Shown here piece after piece: positions 8,316 to 17,596 of a stretch of 64,000 nucleotides of DNA. Positions within the stretch are counted from its first letter, which is position 1, and every line of letters starts with the position of its first letter. Made by a program: the position numbers and the translations under genes. The notes under the pieces are model-generated. The model saw nothing but the letters and a program-made list of their open reading frames with translations. It did no database searches and was not told where the DNA came from. This stretch comes from Aliterella atlantica CENA595. GTDB lineage: Bacteria > Cyanobacteriota > Cyanobacteriia > Cyanobacteriales > Chroococcidiopsidaceae. The stretch lies in assembly GCF_000952155.1 (NCBI RefSeq), contig NZ_JYON01000008.1, positions 124,001-188,000 on the forward strand, read 5' to 3'.

Positions 8316-9863
8316 CTATTTTTCTACTACTTGTACTTTGTCGCCATCTTTGAGATAGCCAGCACCAGCAACTACAACGCGATCGCCTGCTTTTAAGCCG
8401 TTTTGAATCTCTACGTTGCCATTACTAACAACTTCGCCTACTTCTACTTTCCGAGCTTGGACTGTATTATCAGCCCCTAAAACAAAAACGGTAGCACTAC
8501 CATCTGTTTGCGGCAACACAGCTTTGGCAGGTACGGTAATGCCTGGTACAGTCGCAGTAGTAATTGCGGCACGAGCAAACATTCCCGATCGCAGCAATGA
8601 TGTAGATGGTAAGCTAATTCTGACTGTGGCTTCGCGGCTTTGCGGATCTACCAAAGGCGCTATTTCTCTAACTGTGCCTTGGAGACGTACGCGGGGATCT
8701 GGGTCGTAAGTAACTACCGCAGGCGCATTGACTTGTACTTGAGGTAATTGTGTTGCAGGTACTTGGGCTTGCAGTTCTAAAGCGCCATTTTGAATGATTG
8801 AGAAGATTTTCTGCGTACCATTGGCTACATCGCCAACTTGCGCGCTTTGTTCGGCAATAGTCCCGCTTGCAGGAGCGCGGACTAAAGTTTGTGATAGTTG
8901 AGTTTGCAACTGTTGGACGCTAGCAATACTACTTTGCACGTCAGCTTCAGCGCTGCTAATATTTGCTAGAGCAACGCTGACAGCTTCGCTTGCTGTTGTT
9001 GCTGTAGTAGCACGAGTTTCAAATTCCTGGCGGCTAACTGCTCCTTGGTCTGCTAATTGCCTGTAACGCTCTAGATTACTTCTTGCCTCTGCCAAAGTGG
9101 CACGAGATTGAGCTAATGCAGCTTGCCTTTGCCTGACTACGGCTCGTTTTGACTCTACCTCGGCTTTAGCTTGGTCGATTTGAGTTCTCAATACTGAGTT
9201 ATCCAAAACAGCTAATGTCTGTCCTTGCTTAACAGTATCGCCCTCATCTACTAATACTTGCTGAATTTGCAATCCTGTAGCTTGTGGTAATACTGGTATA
9301 AGGTCGCGAGCGCTGACTGTGCCTGTAGTATTGAGCGTGCGGGCAACGCGAGTAATTGTTGCTGGTGCAATAGTAACGCTGAGGCTGGGCGCAGTTGATT
9401 GTTGCGGTTGAGTGACAGCAGGCGGGGTTGCTTGCGGACGACGAGGCAACACAAAAAAGCCTAACCCTGCTAAACCTAGCCCTAGTCCCGTACCAAGCAA
9501 TAAAGGAGCTAACCATCCGCGTTGGCGATCGCCAAACGGTGGTTTTGCTGGTGTCTCTGCCTCTTGTTCTTCAAACTGATATCCCTGGGGGATAGAATTG
9601 AGCATACTAGCAAGCAGATCGCCAGTTGTAACACTCCCTAGTTCTTCCTCAGCATGATAACCATTGCCCTTTTCTCTTCTTGTCGTGAAACTCTTTGAAT
9701 CTTCCTCAGATTGATATTCTTGAGGCAAAGAATTCAACATTGCAGCAAATAGGTCGCCAGTTGTAACAACTTCTAGATCTTTACCGTTGAGTCCATGACT
9801 TTGAGGCTCCTCCGTTTCGGGATTAACTTTGTGATTCTCATCGACATCTCTAGTTTTACCCAC
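8316..9863 (-). CDS. RND periplasmic adaptor (HlyD/MFP family) with N-terminal extension
   Basis: Membrane fusion protein of 515 residues linking the RND pump to an outer-membrane channel. It has the biotinyl-lipoyl half-motifs around V-D-E-G-D-T-V-K-Q-G and R-A-P-A-S-G-T-I, a coiled-coil hairpin (about 225-340) and beta-barrel and MP domains after that. Unusually, about 115 residues precede the single TM (about 117-138). They contain a duplicated motif: V-T-T-G-D-L-F-A-A-M-L-N-S-L-P-Q at about 33-48 and V-T-T-G-D-L-L-A-S-M-L-N-S-I-P-Q at 78-93. Start is GTG 9861-9863; I see no better start upstream. The next gene is the pump. Confidence 0.93.
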   Translation of the reverse strand: MGKTRDVDENHKVNPETEEPQSHGLNGKDLEVVTTGDLFAAMLNSLPQEYQSEEDSKSFTTRREKGNGYHAEEELGSVTTGDLLASMLNSIPQGYQFEEQEAETPAKPPFGDRQRGWLAPLLLGTGLGLGLAGLGFFVLPRRPQATPPAVTQPQQSTAPSLSVTIAPATITRVARTLNTTGTVSARDLIPVLPQATGLQIQQVLVDEGDTVKQGQTLAVLDNSVLRTQIDQAKAEVESKRAVVRQRQAALAQSRATLAEARSNLERYRQLADQGAVSRQEFETRATTATTASEAVSVALANISSAEADVQSSIASVQQLQTQLSQTLVRAPASGTIAEQSAQVGDVANGTQKIFSIIQNGALELQAQVPATQLPQVQVNAPAVVTYDPDPRVRLQGTVREIAPLVDPQSREATVRISLPSTSLLRSGMFARAAITTATVPGITVPAKAVLPQTDGSATVFVLGADNTVQARKVEVGEVVSNGNVEIQNGLKAGDRVVVAGAGYLKDGDKVQVVEK

Positions 9864-10164
9864 GATCGCCCGTCCGTTTATTTACTAAAAAATTTAGCGT
9901 ACTAATTAATATATCTCAATATAATGACTTATGTCTAAGGTGCTTGCCTAGTAACTAAAGTAGGAGTTTGAATGGTGTACTAGATGACAGTTTTATCAAA
10001 GCGGGTTCAGGGTGAAAGCAACACTCTATCACCTCTACATTCTGTGGCGTATTCGTGGGTGCATCGTGCCTTAATCGGGAGCGAATAATGTTGATTTTAA
10101 CGAACGACACGACCGCGATCGCTCCCTAACTTTTAGCTATAGGAAATCTTCATGCCATTGATAT
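9864..10164. other. Intergenic region upstream of the RND operon
   Basis: No open frame with coding character is seen. The stretch lies between the start of the RND adaptor gene and the stop of the MBL gene, both on the minus strand, and should contain the RND operon promoter. It is AT-rich near 9880-9930. No clear operator is visible. Confidence 0.5.
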
Positions 10165-11001
10165 TTAGAGAGCGGCAGAGAAAGATTTAGCAAACGTTTC
10201 CAACTCAATTGCATCGTGGCTGCAAAACATTCGCACCTCAGAATTGCGATCGCGCGATAATGCCCGCAATCTCTGTTGATTATACAAACGCGCCTCCCTA
10301 TTTACCTCCATCATCCACTGGTAAGCGCGTAAACCTGGAGTACAGCGGTATTGAGCAGCCATTTCGTGGCGATAGAAATAAGCATCCCCTGCATTCAGCA
10401 GCCAGCCCTCCGGCGTATTGATAGCAACGCCAGCATGACCGTGCGTGTGACCAGCGAGGGGAATGAGTAAAATTTCTGGTGGTAAGCCCTCAAGGTCGCG
10501 TACTGCTTCAAAGCCAAACCAAGGTTCGCCGCCACTAGAATAATATTTCCAGCGTTCGACTTCATCCCACTGACTAGGGCGATAGCGCTGACTAGCAATA
10601 AAGCCTTGCCGATCTTTTACTGTTTCAGCTTCAGACTGCATAACGTGAACGGTTGCTGCGGGAAAGTCTTCTAGACCGCCTGCATGGTCGAAATCGAGGT
10701 GAGTAAGTACGATATGCCGCACGTCGCGCGGACTAAAGCCTAATTGCTCGATTTGACCTGTTGCCGTATATTTGCGCTCGAACTGGATGTTATTGAGATA
10801 GATAAAGAAAGGACTAAGCCGCGAGTACGGCGCTTGAACGTCTTGTTGACCAAAGCCAGTATCTACTAAAACTAGCCCTCGATTAGTTTCAATAAGCAAG
10901 CAATGACAGACAAGCCTAGCAGTCAAACCGCGACTAAAGCCATCGAACAGCGACCCACCAAGTGGACACATACAACCGCAATTAAGGTGATGAACGCGCA
11001 T
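10165..11001 (-). CDS. MBL-fold metallo-hydrolase (AiiA/AttM-like)
   Basis: Metallo-beta-lactamase-fold hydrolase of 278 residues. The core metal motif reads H101-L-D-F-D-H106-A-G-G, so the second histidine of the usual H-x-H-x-D-H is an aspartate. Further ligands are likely the H in P-L-A-G-H-T-H-G-H and the D in L-L-N-A-G-D-A-Y-F. The overall plan resembles N-acyl-homoserine-lactone lactonases of the AttM/AiiA branch, but the HxDxDH variant makes the substrate uncertain. No signal peptide is seen. It stands alone, with a 367-base gap to the divergent Gfo/Idh gene. Confidence 0.88.
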   Translation of the reverse strand: MRVHHLNCGCMCPLGGSLFDGFSRGLTARLVCHCLLIETNRGLVLVDTGFGQQDVQAPYSRLSPFFIYLNNIQFERKYTATGQIEQLGFSPRDVRHIVLTHLDFDHAGGLEDFPAATVHVMQSEAETVKDRQGFIASQRYRPSQWDEVERWKYYSSGGEPWFGFEAVRDLEGLPPEILLIPLAGHTHGHAGVAINTPEGWLLNAGDAYFYRHEMAAQYRCTPGLRAYQWMMEVNREARLYNQQRLRALSRDRNSEVRMFCSHDAIELETFAKSFSAAL

Positions 11002-11368
11002 AAAAATTCTCTAGTTGCATCACTGGAATTTTTACTCATGCAAATCGATAACTTCCTCTACTTTTCGGTCAAGATCGATCCCCCTGTATTCCCCCTTATC
11101 TCCCCTGCTCCCCCAACCAATGGACGGGCAACAAACTGACACATAACACCGCCCATAAAGGCAACAGCAAACATAACACTATAGGCAGTATTATTCAGTG
11201 CCGAAAATATTACATACTACAAGGAACTTAAGCTAATTTTGAGATTCTTTATAAATATAAGCACTATGTTACTATCTGGATGACCTACGGCGCTCTAGAG
11301 TTAGCAACTGAATATACACGCCAGTTTTTGGCGTTTCTATCTTTTGGTGGTTGAGGAGAAGACAAGGA
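11002..11368. other. Divergent intergenic region with C-rich tract
   Basis: Holds a C-rich/G-rich low-complexity tract at about 11080-11118. On the minus strand there is a frame of about 50 codons (around 11067-11205) whose middle is hydrophobic (V-M-F-A-V-A-F-M-G-G-V-M). It has no start or ribosome site I trust and may be a relic of a membrane protein. Otherwise it should contain the promoters of two divergent genes. Confidence 0.4.
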
Positions 11369-12484
11369 GTGGAAAATAGCATATCTATGCCACAGAAAAA
11401 CGTTCACGTGCAGCGCAATCAGCCTCAACCGATCCGCATTGGTGCGATCGGGGTGGGCAATATGGGACAGCATCATACTCGCGTACTCAGTTTGCTCAAA
11501 GATGTCGAACTTGTAGGCGTGTCTGATATCAATGTAGAAAGAGGACTCGATATTGCTAGCAAGTACCGAGTCCGTTTTTTTGAAGATTACCGCGACTTGC
11601 TGCCCCATGTAGATGCAGTATGCATTGCTGTTCCCACTTACTTGCATCATTCTGTAGGAATGGATTGCTTGCAAGCAGGTGTTCATGTCTTAATTGAAAA
11701 GCCGATCGCAGCTAGTATTGCGGAAGCAGAATCATTAGTAAATGCGGCGGCTCAATCTCAAAGCATTCTTCAAGTAGGTCATATCGAGCGCTTTAACCCA
11801 GCTTTCCAAGAACTAAGCAAAGTGCTGAAAACTGAGCAGTTGCTAGCGATAGAAGCTCACCGGATGAGTCCTTACTCCGATCGCGCTAATGATGTATCGG
11901 TAGTTTTGGATTTGATGATCCACGATATCGATTTGCTTTTGGAACTAGCTGCTGCACCTGTAGTTAAGCTAACTGCTAGTGGTAGTCGCGCGTGTACGAA
12001 TGAATCTTTAAATATATCCATAGCTAACAAGCCACGTCCTTATTTAGATTACGTTACGGCAACGATTGGTTTTGCCAATGGGATTGTTGCTACTCTTACT
12101 GCTAGCAAAGTCACGCACCGTAAAATTCGCCGCATTGCTGCTCATTGTAAAAATTCGATGACAGAAGCAGATTTTCTCAACAATGAAATTTTGATTCACC
12201 GTCAGACAACTGCTAACTACATGACAGACTACGGTCAGGTGCTTTATCGTCAAGATGGTTTGATTGAAAAAGTATATACCAGTAATATTGAGCCTCTCCA
12301 TGCAGAATTAGAGCATTTTGTCAACTGTGTTAGAGGCGGCAATCAGCCTTCTGTAGGTGGAGAGCAAGCTTTAAAAGCTTTGCGGATCGCAAGTTTAATC
12401 GAGCAAATGGCTTTGGATGGTCGTGCTTGGAAGCAATCAGAATTAGAAAATAATTTTCTGACTTGCGACATCGTTACTGTTTAG
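11369..12484 (+). CDS. Gfo/Idh/MocA family NAD(P) oxidoreductase
   Basis: Cytosolic sugar- or bile-pigment-type oxidoreductase of about 371 residues. The N-terminal Rossmann fold has G-A-I-G-V-G-N-M-G and the family motif E-K-P-I-A; a conserved catalytic-type segment H-D-I-D-L follows near residue 190. The substrate cannot be told; many members act on sugar nucleotides or inositols. I prefer GTG 11369 because GAGGAG (11353-11358) lies 10 bases before it; ATG 11387 is an alternative that would shorten the protein by six residues. A 46-residue membrane protein gene follows after 59 bases. Confidence 0.88.
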   Translation: MENSISMPQKNVHVQRNQPQPIRIGAIGVGNMGQHHTRVLSLLKDVELVGVSDINVERGLDIASKYRVRFFEDYRDLLPHVDAVCIAVPTYLHHSVGMDCLQAGVHVLIEKPIAASIAEAESLVNAAAQSQSILQVGHIERFNPAFQELSKVLKTEQLLAIEAHRMSPYSDRANDVSVVLDLMIHDIDLLLELAAAPVVKLTASGSRACTNESLNISIANKPRPYLDYVTATIGFANGIVATLTASKVTHRKIRRIAAHCKNSMTEADFLNNEILIHRQTTANYMTDYGQVLYRQDGLIEKVYTSNIEPLHAELEHFVNCVRGGNQPSVGGEQALKALRIASLIEQMALDGRAWKQSELENNFLTCDIVTV

Positions 12485-12543
12485 AGAGACTAAAATAAAG
12501 TCGGACAGATTAGAAATCTAGCGATAGAGGAGTTAATCGCCTT

Positions 12544-12684
12544 ATGTCAGACTTGAATCGGGGAATTATGAAGTTCAAGGGCGCAGATACGCCCAAAGCA
12601 GTGGCGATCTCAACTACTCTGCTTTTGGGTGCGATCGCAGCTCTCATTGTCTGGGCGCTGCAATCTGCCTACGTAGTAAATTAA
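12544..12684 (+). CDS. 46-residue single-span membrane protein, possibly photosystem II-associated
   Basis: Short gene: ATG 12544, 46 codons, TAA 12682-12684, with a GAGG site at 12527-12530. The protein has a polar N-terminus (M-S-D-L-N-R-G-I-M-K-F-K-G-A-D) and one membrane segment (about residues 20-41, rich in A, L and I). Size and layout are those of small thylakoid proteins of photosystem II or NDH-1. It reminds me of the small PSII assembly protein called Psb35 (Ssl2148) in Synechocystis, but I cannot verify that from memory. A palindrome that may end the transcript follows directly. Confidence 0.7.
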   Translation: MSDLNRGIMKFKGADTPKAVAISTTLLLGAIAALIVWALQSAYVVN

Positions 12685-12686
12685 GT

Positions 12687-12719
12687 AGTAGGGTGCGTCG
12701 ATTTGCAACGCACCCTACT
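12687..12719. terminator. Inverted repeat AGTAGGGTGCGT between convergent genes
   Basis: Arms AGTAGGGTGCGT (12687-12698) and ACGCACCCTACT (12708-12719) enclose nine bases. It sits exactly between the stop of the small plus-strand gene (12684) and the stop of ribBA (12721), so it can end both transcripts. The same arm sequence recurs at 56709-56733 and 58512-58540, making it a dispersed family. Confidence 0.7.
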
Positions 12720-12720
12720 T

Positions 12721-14412
12721 TCAACAGCCAAAGCAGTAGATTGTTTGAGTTTGTAAGCGATCGCAAATAGCTGACGGGAGGCTGTTTGAATCTAGAATTT
12801 GCCGATCTACATTTACTTGTAGGCTGGTTAATGGATCGCTACCTGGGGAGATGAGAAATTCTAAGCGTTGCAACGAATCCCAGTTTGCTAAATCGTCTAG
12901 GATTTGAGATATCGCACTCAAGTATGGATGGTTTTTGTGTTTGTACCAGTCCGCAGATGCAATATTTGCTTGATCGAAGCCTAAATGCACTGTTAATGAT
13001 GGTTCGCTAAATAAAGCGATCGCTACAGGTCTTGCTTCTTCCTGCAATAATAAATGACGATCTCTAGCTAGATGCCGCAATTTTTCTAGGCGATCGTAGC
13101 GCTCGGTAACGGATAAAGGTTCGTCTTTCCAGTGAATTGCGACAGTTACTAGATATGTCTGCAATAGCATATGACCTAGCTTTTCGGCTTTGGTTGCTAG
13201 GTATATAGAGTTGTAGTCAGTTGCTTCTATCAATAACGGTAAGCGATCGACTACTTCTAAGCCGTAGCCTTTTAAGCCAGCTATTTTACGCGGGTTATTG
13301 GTAATCAGGCGAATTTTCTCTATGCCTAAGTCGTTTAAAATTTGCGCTCCTACACCATAATTACGTAAATCGGCAGGAAATCCCAAGCGCTCGTTTGCTT
13401 CTACCGTATCTAGTCCCATATCTTGCAACGAGTAGGCTTTTAGCTTGTTAATTAAGCCAATTCCTCGCCCTTCTTGGCGCAAATACACTACTACCCCAGA
13501 GCCAGCATTTTCAATCATTTTCAAGGCTGCTTGCAACTGCATTCTGCAATCGCAGCGCAACGAACCTAAAGCATCTCCTGTCAAGCATTCTGAGTGCATC
13601 CGTACCATGACAGTGCGATCGGCAAAATCAGCAGGTTCGCCTTTAACGATCGCTACGTGTTCGGAATCATCTAGCGTATTGCGGTATGCGTAAATCTGGA
13701 ACTGTCCAAATTGAGTTGGTAGTTTAGTAACTGTCTCGCGGCGCACAAAGCGCTCGTATTTAAGACGGTAACTAATTAAGTCAGCGATGCTGATAATTTT
13801 TAATTTATGAGTTTTGGCATACTCAATTAATTGTGGCAGACGCGCCATCGAACCATCGGGGTTTTGAATTTCGCAAATTACTCCTGCTGGATATAAACCC
13901 GCTAATTGTGGTAAGTCTACACCTGCTTCCGTATGTCCTGCCCGTTTTAACACTCCCCCTTCTCTAGCACGCAAGGGAAATATGTGTCCAGGGCGGCGTA
14001 AATCTGTAGATTTTGTTGCTGAATTAATCGCAACTTGGATAGTACGGGCGCGATCTTCGGCGGAAATACCCGTAGTTACCCCCAAAGCTGGAGAAGCGTC
14101 AATACTAACTGTAAAAGCTGTTTGGTTGCTATCTGTAGTGTTGCTAACCATTAAAGGCAGATCGAGTTCGTCTAATCTCTCGCCTGTCATTGCTAAACAA
14201 ATTAATCCCCGCGCTTCTACTGCCATAAAATTGATCGTGTCTGGCGTAGCAAACTGCGCGGCACATATTAAGTCACCCTCATTCTCTCGGCTCTCATCAT
14301 CGACTACTACTAGGCTACGTCCGGCTTTGAGGTCTACTAATGCGTCTTCGATAGAATCAAACTGGAATGGTTGTTTTGTGGCGGTCTTAGGCTGTTGCAC
14401 AGAGTCTTTCAA
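12721..14412 (-). CDS. ribBA: Bifunctional riboflavin enzyme RibBA
   Basis: Carries out both entry reactions of riboflavin synthesis: 3,4-dihydroxy-2-butanone-4-phosphate synthase and GTP cyclohydrolase II. The RibB part (about 18-215) has [10 protein letters not shown]. The RibA part (about 220-420) has the zinc ligands [15 protein letters not shown] and [10 protein letters not shown] further 140 residues extend the C-terminus, common in cyanobacteria but without a known role; they end Y-C-F-G-C. The start codon is TTG (14410-14412); no ATG lies upstream in frame, and GTG 14400 is the alternative. I see no FMN riboswitch upstream. Confidence 0.95.
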   Translation of the reverse strand: MKDSVQQPKTATKQPFQFDSIEDALVDLKAGRSLVVVDDESRENEGDLICAAQFATPDTINFMAVEARGLICLAMTGERLDELDLPLMVSNTTDSNQTAFTVSIDASPALGVTTGISAEDRARTIQVAINSATKSTDLRRPGHIFPLRAREGGVLKRAGHTEAGVDLPQLAGLYPAGVICEIQNPDGSMARLPQLIEYAKTHKLKIISIADLISYRLKYERFVRRETVTKLPTQFGQFQIYAYRNTLDDSEHVAIVKGEPADFADRTVMVRMHSECLTGDALGSLRCDCRMQLQAALKMIENAGSGVVVYLRQEGRGIGLINKLKAYSLQDMGLDTVEANERLGFPADLRNYGVGAQILNDLGIEKIRLITNNPRKIAGLKGYGLEVVDRLPLLIEATDYNSIYLATKAEKLGHMLLQTYLVTVAIHWKDEPLSVTERYDRLEKLRHLARDRHLLLQEEARPVAIALFSEPSLTVHLGFDQANIASADWYKHKNHPYLSAISQILDDLANWDSLQRLEFLISPGSDPLTSLQVNVDRQILDSNSLPSAICDRLQTQTIYCFGC

Positions 14413-14746
14413 GTATAGGAAGCCGTAAAGTTTTTTTAAGCTTGGATTAATTTGATTGTAGCTTGTTTCTCACAGATACAGAGATAACCTTGACTTTTGC
14501 AATCTATTATTTTGGTGAGACAAGGAGACAAGGGGACAAGGGAGAAAGAAATAGAATCAGCAATTTTGGGTTTGATTGCTAATTTTCAGAGAATTATAAT
14601 GTAAAAGATTGTAGTAATAACTAATACAATTTTACTTCAAGCTATTGTCAGTTTTTGACAAAAACTTTCGCCCATAAAAACGCAACCTGATATAGAATTC
14701 AGCAAAAGTTGAATTTTTTAGTTAAATCTCTTAAAGGTTAATAATT
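14413..14746. other. Divergent intergenic region ribBA/argC
   Basis: No gene seen. It contains a purine-rich low-complexity tract near 14515-14550 made of repeated AGACAAGGG-like units, then AT-rich DNA before argC. Promoters for both divergent genes must lie here; I cannot place them with confidence. Confidence 0.5.
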
Positions 14747-15805
14747 ATGGGTGATATGAGGCGCGTATCGGTTGGGATTGTTGGCGCGTCGGGGTATGGT
14801 GGAGTGCAGCTAATCCGGCTGTTAATGGATCATCCAGGTGTAGAGCTTGCTTATTTAGGTGGTGAAAGCAGTGCTGGCAAGCCTTTTGCCGATCTCTACC
14901 CTCATTTAGGTCATATTGTCCGTCAGCAGATAGAAGCAGTAGACCCAGAAGTAATAGCTAGCCGTTGTGAGGTAGTTTTTCTGTCTTTGCCAAATGGGTT
15001 AGCTTGTCAAATCGCACCAGTTTTAATCGAAAAAGGCTGCAAGGTGTTGGATCTTTCTGCCGATTACCGCTTTACTAATTTAGAAACTTATACAACTTGG
15101 TATGGTAAAGAACGCAACGATCGCACTATTGCTAGCAAAGCGGTGTATGGTTTACCCGAACTGTATCGCGATCGCATTGCTGATAGTCAACTAATCGGCT
15201 GTCCTGGGTGCTATCCTACTGCTAGCTTACTAGCACTGTCACCGCTCCTCAAGCAAGGCTTAATCGTGCCAGAAACAGCAATTATTGATGCTAAATCTGG
15301 GACTTCTGGAGGCGGCAGGCAAGCAAAAGTTAATATGTTGCTAGCAGAGGCAGATAATTCTTTGGGAGCTTACGGTGTTGCTCGCCACCGCCATACGCCA
15401 GAAATTGAGCAAATTTGTAGCGATTTGGCTGGACATGAAGTTACAGTCCAATTTACACCGCATCTAATTCCGATGGTAAGGGGAATTTTGGCTACAGTTT
15501 ATGCTACTTTGCGCGATCCTGGCTTGGTAGGAGAAGATTTGACGACAATATATAGCGCCTTTTACCGTAATTCTCCTTGGGTGACGATTTGCGATCGCGG
15601 CGTATATCCGCAAACTAAATGGGCGTGCGGCAGCAATCTTTGCTATATCGGCATTGAAGTCGATCCGCGTACTGGTCGTGCGATCGTCATGTCTGCAATT
15701 GATAACTTAATTAAAGGACAAGCAGGACAAGCTTTGCAGTGTTTAAATATCATGATGGGTTGGGATGAAACTCTAGGACTACCTAAGTTGGGTTTTTATC
15801 CTTAA
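14747..15805 (+). CDS. argC: N-acetyl-gamma-glutamyl-phosphate reductase ArgC
   Basis: Third step of arginine synthesis: NADPH-dependent reduction of N-acetylglutamyl phosphate to the semialdehyde. Length is 352 residues, normal for the family. The N-terminal nucleotide motif [10 protein letters not shown] and the catalytic cysteine in I-G-C-P-G-C-Y-P-T are present, as are H-R-H-T-P-E-I and the C-terminal [11 protein letters not shown]. The start ATG 14747 is followed by a second in-frame ATG four codons on; either could serve. A long palindrome follows the stop at 15812-15833. Confidence 0.97.
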   Translation: MGDMRRVSVGIVGASGYGGVQLIRLLMDHPGVELAYLGGESSAGKPFADLYPHLGHIVRQQIEAVDPEVIASRCEVVFLSLPNGLACQIAPVLIEKGCKVLDLSADYRFTNLETYTTWYGKERNDRTIASKAVYGLPELYRDRIADSQLIGCPGCYPTASLLALSPLLKQGLIVPETAIIDAKSGTSGGGRQAKVNMLLAEADNSLGAYGVARHRHTPEIEQICSDLAGHEVTVQFTPHLIPMVRGILATVYATLRDPGLVGEDLTTIYSAFYRNSPWVTICDRGVYPQTKWACGSNLCYIGIEVDPRTGRAIVMSAIDNLIKGQAGQALQCLNIMMGWDETLGLPKLGFYP

Positions 15806-16192
15806 GCAATTAGCAGGTGCGATCGCACCTGCTACCCAACAACTGCTCTAGCGGTCACTACTGCGTCTATCCTAATTACGAATTACGAATTACTTAGTTG
15901 CTCTTAATTACGAATTACGAGGTCGTACTGGTTAAGCAAATATACTTGACGCAGCAAAAAATATAGTGATATTTAATACTTTAGTTAGTTTGTTTTTGAA
16001 TGCAAGTAGGCGTAGAAAACAAATTGGGTAGGTTTTCGCCACGCTTAACTACTGGTATTTATTCCTCATCAATCTTCCAGCGGACAGATTCTATTTTTAA
16101 GTTCTAGCATCAAAATAGACACAGTTATAAAGCTTAACAAAATCTAATGTGCTGTACCTGGCGGATGTCTGCGGTAGGACAAAAGAGGTGCT
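15806..16192. other. Intergenic region argC to glycosyltransferase gene
   Basis: Holds the 22-bp palindrome at 15812-15833 and AATTACG tandem units around 15876-15920. The rest is AT-rich without a coding frame. The AGAGG site at about 16183-16187 serves the next gene. Confidence 0.6.
15812..15833. repeat. Perfect palindrome centred on HIP1
   Basis: A 22-base perfect palindrome whose middle is GCGATCGC, with outer arms AGCAGGT/ACCTGCT. It lies 7 bases after the argC stop and can form a strong hairpin. There is no T-run, so a terminator role is possible but unproven. Confidence 0.75.
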
Positions 16193-17476
16193 ATGGGAGA
16201 TGAGCGCCTCGATCTATTTCCTGACTCACCACAATCCATCTCTAGTCAACCATGTAGCGAATATTTAGTTAAAACACCGCCTTTACCCGAATGCGAAGTC
16301 TGCGTTATTGTTCCAGTACGCAATGAAGCTGAAACTTTGACAGCAACGCTTACAGCTTTAGCTCATCAAATCGATCTAGCAGGAAAACCTTTTGCAGCCA
16401 CGCGCTATGAAGTTATTTTGCTAGCAAATAACTGTAATGATGATTCTGCGGCGATCGCGCGTCACTTTGCCCAGCAAAACAAGCTAGTATTGCACGTAGT
16501 TGAAAAAACTCTGCCGCCATCCCAAGCTTATATTGGCAGAGTGCGACAGATATTAATGGATGAAGCTTATCGCCGCTTAGAGTCGTTAGGACGCAAAACA
16601 GGGATTATTGCCTCTACTGATGGCGATTCTGAAGTTACACCTACCTGGATTGCAGCAAATCTCCATGAAATAGCTATGGGCGCGGATGCAGTTGGAGGTA
16701 GGATTATTACCGATCGCTACAGTCGCGCTAATTTAGCTCCTTACGCCAAAGCTTGTCACCTGCGCGAGGTAGGATACCGCTATCTAATTGCTGAATTAGA
16801 AACTTATCTCGATCCCAACCCTGCAGATCCTTTTCCCCGCCACTATCAACACTATGGAGCGAGCCTAGCAGTCACGGCTCAGATGTACAAGCAAGCTGGA
16901 GGTTTACCACCTGTACGCACGCCTGAAGATGCAGCGTTTTACCAGGCTCTATTACGGGTAAATGCCCGTTTTCGTCACAGTCCTCTGGTGCGGGTAATGA
17001 CTTCAGCAAGACAGCATGGACGCGCCGATCTGGGGTTGTCGAATCAATTAAGCCAATGGACGGCGATGGGAGAACAACAGCAAGCTTTTTTAGTTGAACC
17101 TGCCCAAGCAATTGTTACTCGTTTGCGATCGCGCTATCAATTGCGATCGCTGTGGTCGAGTATGCTTAACGGTTATAGATGCGATCGCCAGGAAATTGAA
17201 GTTTTAGCTCAAACATTAGGAATACAAGCCGACTGGCTGGCGCAAGAATTAAGGCAATCGCAGACATTTAATGTATTATTTGAGCGCATTGAACATCAAC
17301 AAGCAGGTATTTGGGCGCAGCGCTGGGGGTTGGTAGATATTAAACAAGCTATTTGGGATCTGCGCCTGTATCTTGATAGCTGGCGAAGAGGGCAAAGATA
17401 CGATCGCTTGTATGGTTATGAGTGCGAACGCAGATGTACAAGGCAGTACGCCCAAAGCGGCTTTGCCGACTTGTAG
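16193..17476 (+). CDS. Glycosyltransferase family 2
   Basis: GT-A fold glycosyltransferase of 427 residues. The N-terminal catalytic part has V-I-V-P-V-R-N-E-A-E, A-N-N-C-N-D and the metal-binding-type T-D-G-D-S; P-E-D-A-A-F further on resembles the acceptor-side E-D motif. No membrane segment is seen. It is convergent with a methyltransferase, PIG-L deacetylase and acyl-CoA dehydrogenase set; in several proteobacteria genes of these four families sit together. The last 15 or so residues come from a repeat-like region (CAAAGCGGCTTTG), so the native end may be earlier. ATG 16193 has AGAGG upstream. Confidence 0.88.
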   Translation: MGDERLDLFPDSPQSISSQPCSEYLVKTPPLPECEVCVIVPVRNEAETLTATLTALAHQIDLAGKPFAATRYEVILLANNCNDDSAAIARHFAQQNKLVLHVVEKTLPPSQAYIGRVRQILMDEAYRRLESLGRKTGIIASTDGDSEVTPTWIAANLHEIAMGADAVGGRIITDRYSRANLAPYAKACHLREVGYRYLIAELETYLDPNPADPFPRHYQHYGASLAVTAQMYKQAGGLPPVRTPEDAAFYQALLRVNARFRHSPLVRVMTSARQHGRADLGLSNQLSQWTAMGEQQQAFLVEPAQAIVTRLRSRYQLRSLWSSMLNGYRCDRQEIEVLAQTLGIQADWLAQELRQSQTFNVLFERIEHQQAGIWAQRWGLVDIKQAIWDLRLYLDSWRRGQRYDRLYGYECERRCTRQYAQSGFADL

Positions 17477-17496
17477 CACCTGCCGCGCAGATGTAG

Positions 17497-17521
17497 GCGT
17501 AAGCCTTGCCGTAGGCTACGC
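17497..17521. repeat. Hairpin repeat GCGT-A-AGCCT
   Basis: GCGT(A)AGCCT and AGGCTACGC pair with one bulged A around six loop bases. The sequence is of the dispersed type seen between genes in many cyanobacteria. It lies in the 120-base gap between two convergent genes. Confidence 0.65.
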
Positions 17522-17596
17522 AGATAGAAACTGCATTAGGGTGAGGCAAGCACTTGTATATTTAGGCAATGCGATCGCATTCTAGAATACGACAAA

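Noticed and set aside
11067..11205. Short hydrophobic frame on the minus strand in the MBL-Gfo gap
   Set aside because: No ribosome site, no start, and it runs into low-complexity sequence; at most a gene relic.
14413..14500. FMN riboswitch upstream of ribBA
   Set aside because: I could not find the conserved junction sequences of the RFN element.
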